Assembly: GCA_013696385.1 (NCBI GenBank) | Contig: JACCYR010000107.1 | Span: 1 to 7,611, forward strand | From: Acidobacteriota bacterium | GTDB lineage: Bacteria; Acidobacteriota; Blastocatellia; Pyrinomonadales; Pyrinomonadaceae | Length of the DNA: 7,611 bases | Direction of reading: 5' to 3' | Part shown: one piece after another, positions 6,047 to 7,611 of the stretch | Layout: each line of letters opens with the position of its first letter | How positions within the stretch are numbered: the first letter of the stretch is position 1 | Notes under the pieces: generated by a model | Told to the model about the DNA's origin: nothing | Databases searched by the model: none | What the model saw: the letters and a program-made list of their open reading frames with translations, nothing else | Position numbers and translations under genes: made by a program

Positions 6047-6478
6047 TTAAAACAGCCGGGGTTGAATGTTTTCACTCGATGCCCCTTGATTTTTGACATA
6101 TTGCTTGATCACTTCTTCGGATGCGTGCGCGCCAACTGTGCTGACGAAATAACCGTCCGACCAAATCTCGCCGCCCCATAACTGTTTTTTTACTTCCGGC
6201 ATCTGTCTGAATATTTCGCGTGCCGTAATACTTCTGATGATTTGCACGACCTTTTTCGGACTATACATTGGAACTGACTGCACGAAAAAATGAACGTGGT
6301 CTTCATCAGTTCCAATTTCCAGAAACTCGATTTCATAGCGTAAGGCAATGTCCTCACAGATTTCTTTGAGTTTCTCATCAACGTCTTTGGTCAATATCGC
6401 TTTTCGATATTTTGTCGGGCTGACAATGTGATACAGCAGTATTGAAACGTTATGTTGTTTCCGAATGAGTTCGCTCAT
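6047..6478 (-). CDS. tnpA: IS200/IS605-family transposase TnpA (Y1 HUH endonuclease)
   Basis: 143 residues, full length for IS200-type TnpA (about 140-155). This enzyme cuts and rejoins single-stranded DNA at the lagging-strand template, using one tyrosine and recognising subterminal hairpins. Visible motifs are the N-terminal LLYHIVSPTKYRKAIL strand (14-29), the metal-binding HUH motif His61-Val-His63 in DEDHVHFFVQ, the central KKVVQIIRSITAREIF helix (75-90), the conserved LWGGEIWSDGYFVSTVG (100-116) and the catalytic Tyr127 in IKQYVKNQ. All catalytic residues are intact, so the protein could be active. Its size and motifs fit IS200 better than REP-associated RAYT transposases, though the window does contain REP-like palindromes. 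The ribosome binding site is weak (GAG before the ATG) and the left-end hairpin begins 15 nt upstream, an arrangement that in IS200 limits expression. Confidence 0.92.
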   Translation of the reverse strand: MSELIRKQHNVSILLYHIVSPTKYRKAILTKDVDEKLKEICEDIALRYEIEFLEIGTDEDHVHFFVQSVPMYSPKKVVQIIRSITAREIFRQMPEVKKQLWGGEIWSDGYFVSTVGAHASEEVIKQYVKNQGASSENIQPRLF

Positions 6479-6492
6479 TCACTCAGTATATT

Positions 6493-6509
6493 CCGTAGCA
6501 CAGCTACGG
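6493..6509. repeat. Left-end hairpin of the IS, in the leader of hemB
   Basis: CCGTAGC (6493-6499) and GCTACGG (6503-6509) form a perfect 7-bp stem with a 3-nt loop. The hairpin lies between the diverging starts of tnpA (15 nt away) and hemB (28 nt away). It is most likely the TnpA recognition hairpin of the left end, and it would also fold in a transcript entering hemB. Confidence 0.6.
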
Positions 6510-6523
6510 GGAATTAAACCTAT

Positions 6524-6528
6524 AAGGA
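6524..6528 (+). promoter_or_regulatory. Shine-Dalgarno site AAGGA of hemB
   Basis: AAGGA lies 8 nt before the ATG at 6537 and supports that start. No convincing -35/-10 pair precedes hemB in the 58 bp after the tnpA start, so its promoter may lie within or beyond the insertion sequence. Confidence 0.5.
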
Positions 6529-6536
6529 ACGATTAA

Positions 6537-7523
6537 ATGAGCAATTTTAATTACCCGAATTTTCCCGTTTCGCGTCTGCGCCGGTTGCGAAAAACTGCGA
6601 GTTTGCGCGATATGTTCCGCGAAACGATTTTAACTAAAAACGATTTTGTTTTTCCGCTTTTTATTGTTGAAGGCAACGGCATTAGAAACGAGATAAGTTC
6701 GATGCCGAATATATTTCAATTGTCCGTGGATGGAGCGTTGCGCGAATGTGAAGAAATTTTGAATTTGGGCATTCGCGCCGTTCTTTTATTCGGTATTCCA
6801 AAACATAAAGACGAAATTGGCAGCGAAGCGTATAACGAGAACGGCGTGATTCAAAACGCTTTGCGCGAGATTAAAAAAAGGTTTCCCGAACTGCTCGTTA
6901 TCACGGATGTTTGTTTGTGCGAATACACTTCGCACGGACATTGCGGCGCGATTGAAAATGGCGATGTGCTGAACGATGTGACGCTTGAACTACTAGCAAA
7001 AGAAGCGTTGTCGCACGCCGAAAACGGCGCAGACATTATCGCGCCAAGCGATATGATGGATGGGCGAGTGGCGAAGATTCGGCGAACATTGGACGAAAAC
7101 GATTTCACAGATATTCCGATAATGGCTTATTCGGCAAAGTTCGCGTCGGCTTTTTATGGACCGTTTCGGGAAGCCGCCGAATCTGCGCCGCAATTCGGGA
7201 ATCGCAAATCTTACCAAATGGACATCGGAAATTCCGACGAAGCGATGCGCGAAATTGCCGCCGACATCTCGGAAGGCGCAGACATTGTGATGATAAAACC
7301 CGCACTCGCGTATCTCGACATCATCAGACGTGCAAAGGACGAATTTAACATTCCGCTTGCCGCTTATAATGTCAGCGGCGAATACTCGATGATAAAAGCG
7401 GCGGACGAAAAAGGTTGGATTGACGGGGACAAAGCGATGATGGAAAGTTTAATTTCAATCAAACGGGCGGGCGCGGATGTGATTATTACCTATTTTGCCA
7501 AAGACGCGGTTAAACTAATTTAA
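6537..7523 (+). CDS. hemB: Porphobilinogen synthase (delta-aminolevulinic acid dehydratase)
   Basis: 328 residues, the normal length. It joins two 5-aminolevulinate molecules to porphobilinogen, the first common step of heme, siroheme, cobamide and chlorophyll synthesis in the cytoplasm; the active form is an octamer. The N-terminal arm (RPRRLR-like, SRLRRLRKTASLRDMFRET, 12-30) is typical. The TIM barrel carries FPLFIVEG (39-46), the zinc site Cys126, Cys128 and Cys136 in DVCLCEYTSHGHCG, the first Schiff-base lysine Lys201 in MAYSAKFAS, and the second, Lys254, in VMIKPALAYLD. AAYNVSGEYSM (275-285) is the conserved C-terminal motif. The three-cysteine site indicates a Zn2+-dependent rather than Mg2+-only enzyme. 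No other heme gene lies in the window. Its upstream region has been taken over by the IS200-type element. Confidence 0.95.
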   Translation: MSNFNYPNFPVSRLRRLRKTASLRDMFRETILTKNDFVFPLFIVEGNGIRNEISSMPNIFQLSVDGALRECEEILNLGIRAVLLFGIPKHKDEIGSEAYNENGVIQNALREIKKRFPELLVITDVCLCEYTSHGHCGAIENGDVLNDVTLELLAKEALSHAENGADIIAPSDMMDGRVAKIRRTLDENDFTDIPIMAYSAKFASAFYGPFREAAESAPQFGNRKSYQMDIGNSDEAMREIAADISEGADIVMIKPALAYLDIIRRAKDEFNIPLAAYNVSGEYSMIKAADEKGWIDGDKAMMESLISIKRAGADVIITYFAKDAVKLI

Positions 7524-7535
7524 GAATTTTGAAAC

Positions 7536-7565
7536 CACAGATGGACACAGATAAACACAGATGAT
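7536..7565. repeat. Short tandem repeat, three CACAGATRRA-like 10-mers
   Basis: CACAGATGGA (7536-7545), CACAGATAAA (7546-7555) and CACAGATGAT (7556-7565) are contiguous 10-nt units just after hemB. I recall near-identical ACCACAGATGxACACAGAT tracts as common intergenic repeats in acidobacterial, cyanobacterial and planctomycete genomes (not searched). They do not encode a protein in any convincing frame. No hairpin terminator for hemB is visible before the window ends. Confidence 0.6.
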
Positions 7566-7611
7566 AAGAAAGATTTTATACTAAAAACCTGCCTAAGCAC
7601 CCCAACAGAAA

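Larger units (their letters stand above)
6024..6509 (-). mobile_element. IS200/IS605-family insertion sequence, tnpA only (ends approximate)
   Basis: A single Y1 transposase gene is flanked by a hairpin on each side, the normal layout of IS200-type elements, which lack terminal inverted repeats and make no target duplication. The left-end hairpin lies at 6493-6509 (upstream of tnpA) and the right-end hairpin at 6024-6044 (just past its stop). No tnpB or omega-RNA-like segment is present. The real tips lie somewhat outside these hairpins and cannot be fixed without an empty site. The element sits between asnB and hemB and disrupts neither reading frame. Confidence 0.65.

Noticed and set aside
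6047..6478. tnpA as a RAYT that mobilises the REP-like palindromes in asnB and the larB/asnB gap
   Set aside because: The 143-residue size and motifs fit IS200 TnpA better, and its flanking hairpins do not clearly match the other palindromes. A genome-wide search would be needed to revive the idea.

Overview
The window (7,611 bp, moderate G+C, probably in the mid-40s per cent by eye) looks like chromosomal DNA of a Gram-negative-type, non-model bacterium. The secreted protein built from repeated DYDGDGKxDLAV / RPSxGxWY units, the periplasmic-type serine protease fused to TPRs, and intergenic patches of CACAGAT-type and CGCAAA-type short tandem repeats are a combination I associate with Acidobacteriota, especially Blastocatellia/Pyrinomonadales. 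That assignment is inference, since there is no rRNA or other phylogenetic marker here.

Layout: (1) 1-1379, plus strand: the 3' part of a trypsin-like (HtrA/DegP-type) protease with seven C-terminal TPRs, its signal peptide cut off by the window edge. (2) 1588-2613, minus strand: a secreted FG-GAP/VCBS-like six-repeat protein with a strong Shine-Dalgarno and a hairpin terminator lying between the two convergent genes. (3) 2885-3649, minus strand: larB, the NaAD carboxylase of nickel-pincer cofactor synthesis, with no other lar gene in view. (4) A 327-bp divergent intergenic region holding a multi-stem inverted-repeat element. (5) 3977-5962, plus strand: glutamine-dependent asparagine synthetase asnB. 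(6) 5990-6509: a CGCAAA-type repeat followed by a single-gene IS200/IS605-family element (tnpA on minus, hairpin on each side). (7) 6537-7523, plus strand: hemB, porphobilinogen synthase with a Zn-type three-cysteine site. (8) A CACAGAT tandem repeat in the tail.

The genes do not form an operon or one pathway. They are separately transcribed housekeeping or envelope genes (Asn synthesis, tetrapyrrole synthesis, cofactor synthesis, envelope proteolysis) with small repeats and an insertion sequence between them. I see no convincing undescribed multi-gene system. The most interesting signal is inside asnB: a 60-nt imperfect palindrome (18-nt arms, 13 of 18 positions pairing) that corresponds to about 20 extra residues in the linker between the glutaminase and synthetase domains. 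It looks like a REP/MITE-like element inserted in frame and tolerated in an essential-type enzyme.
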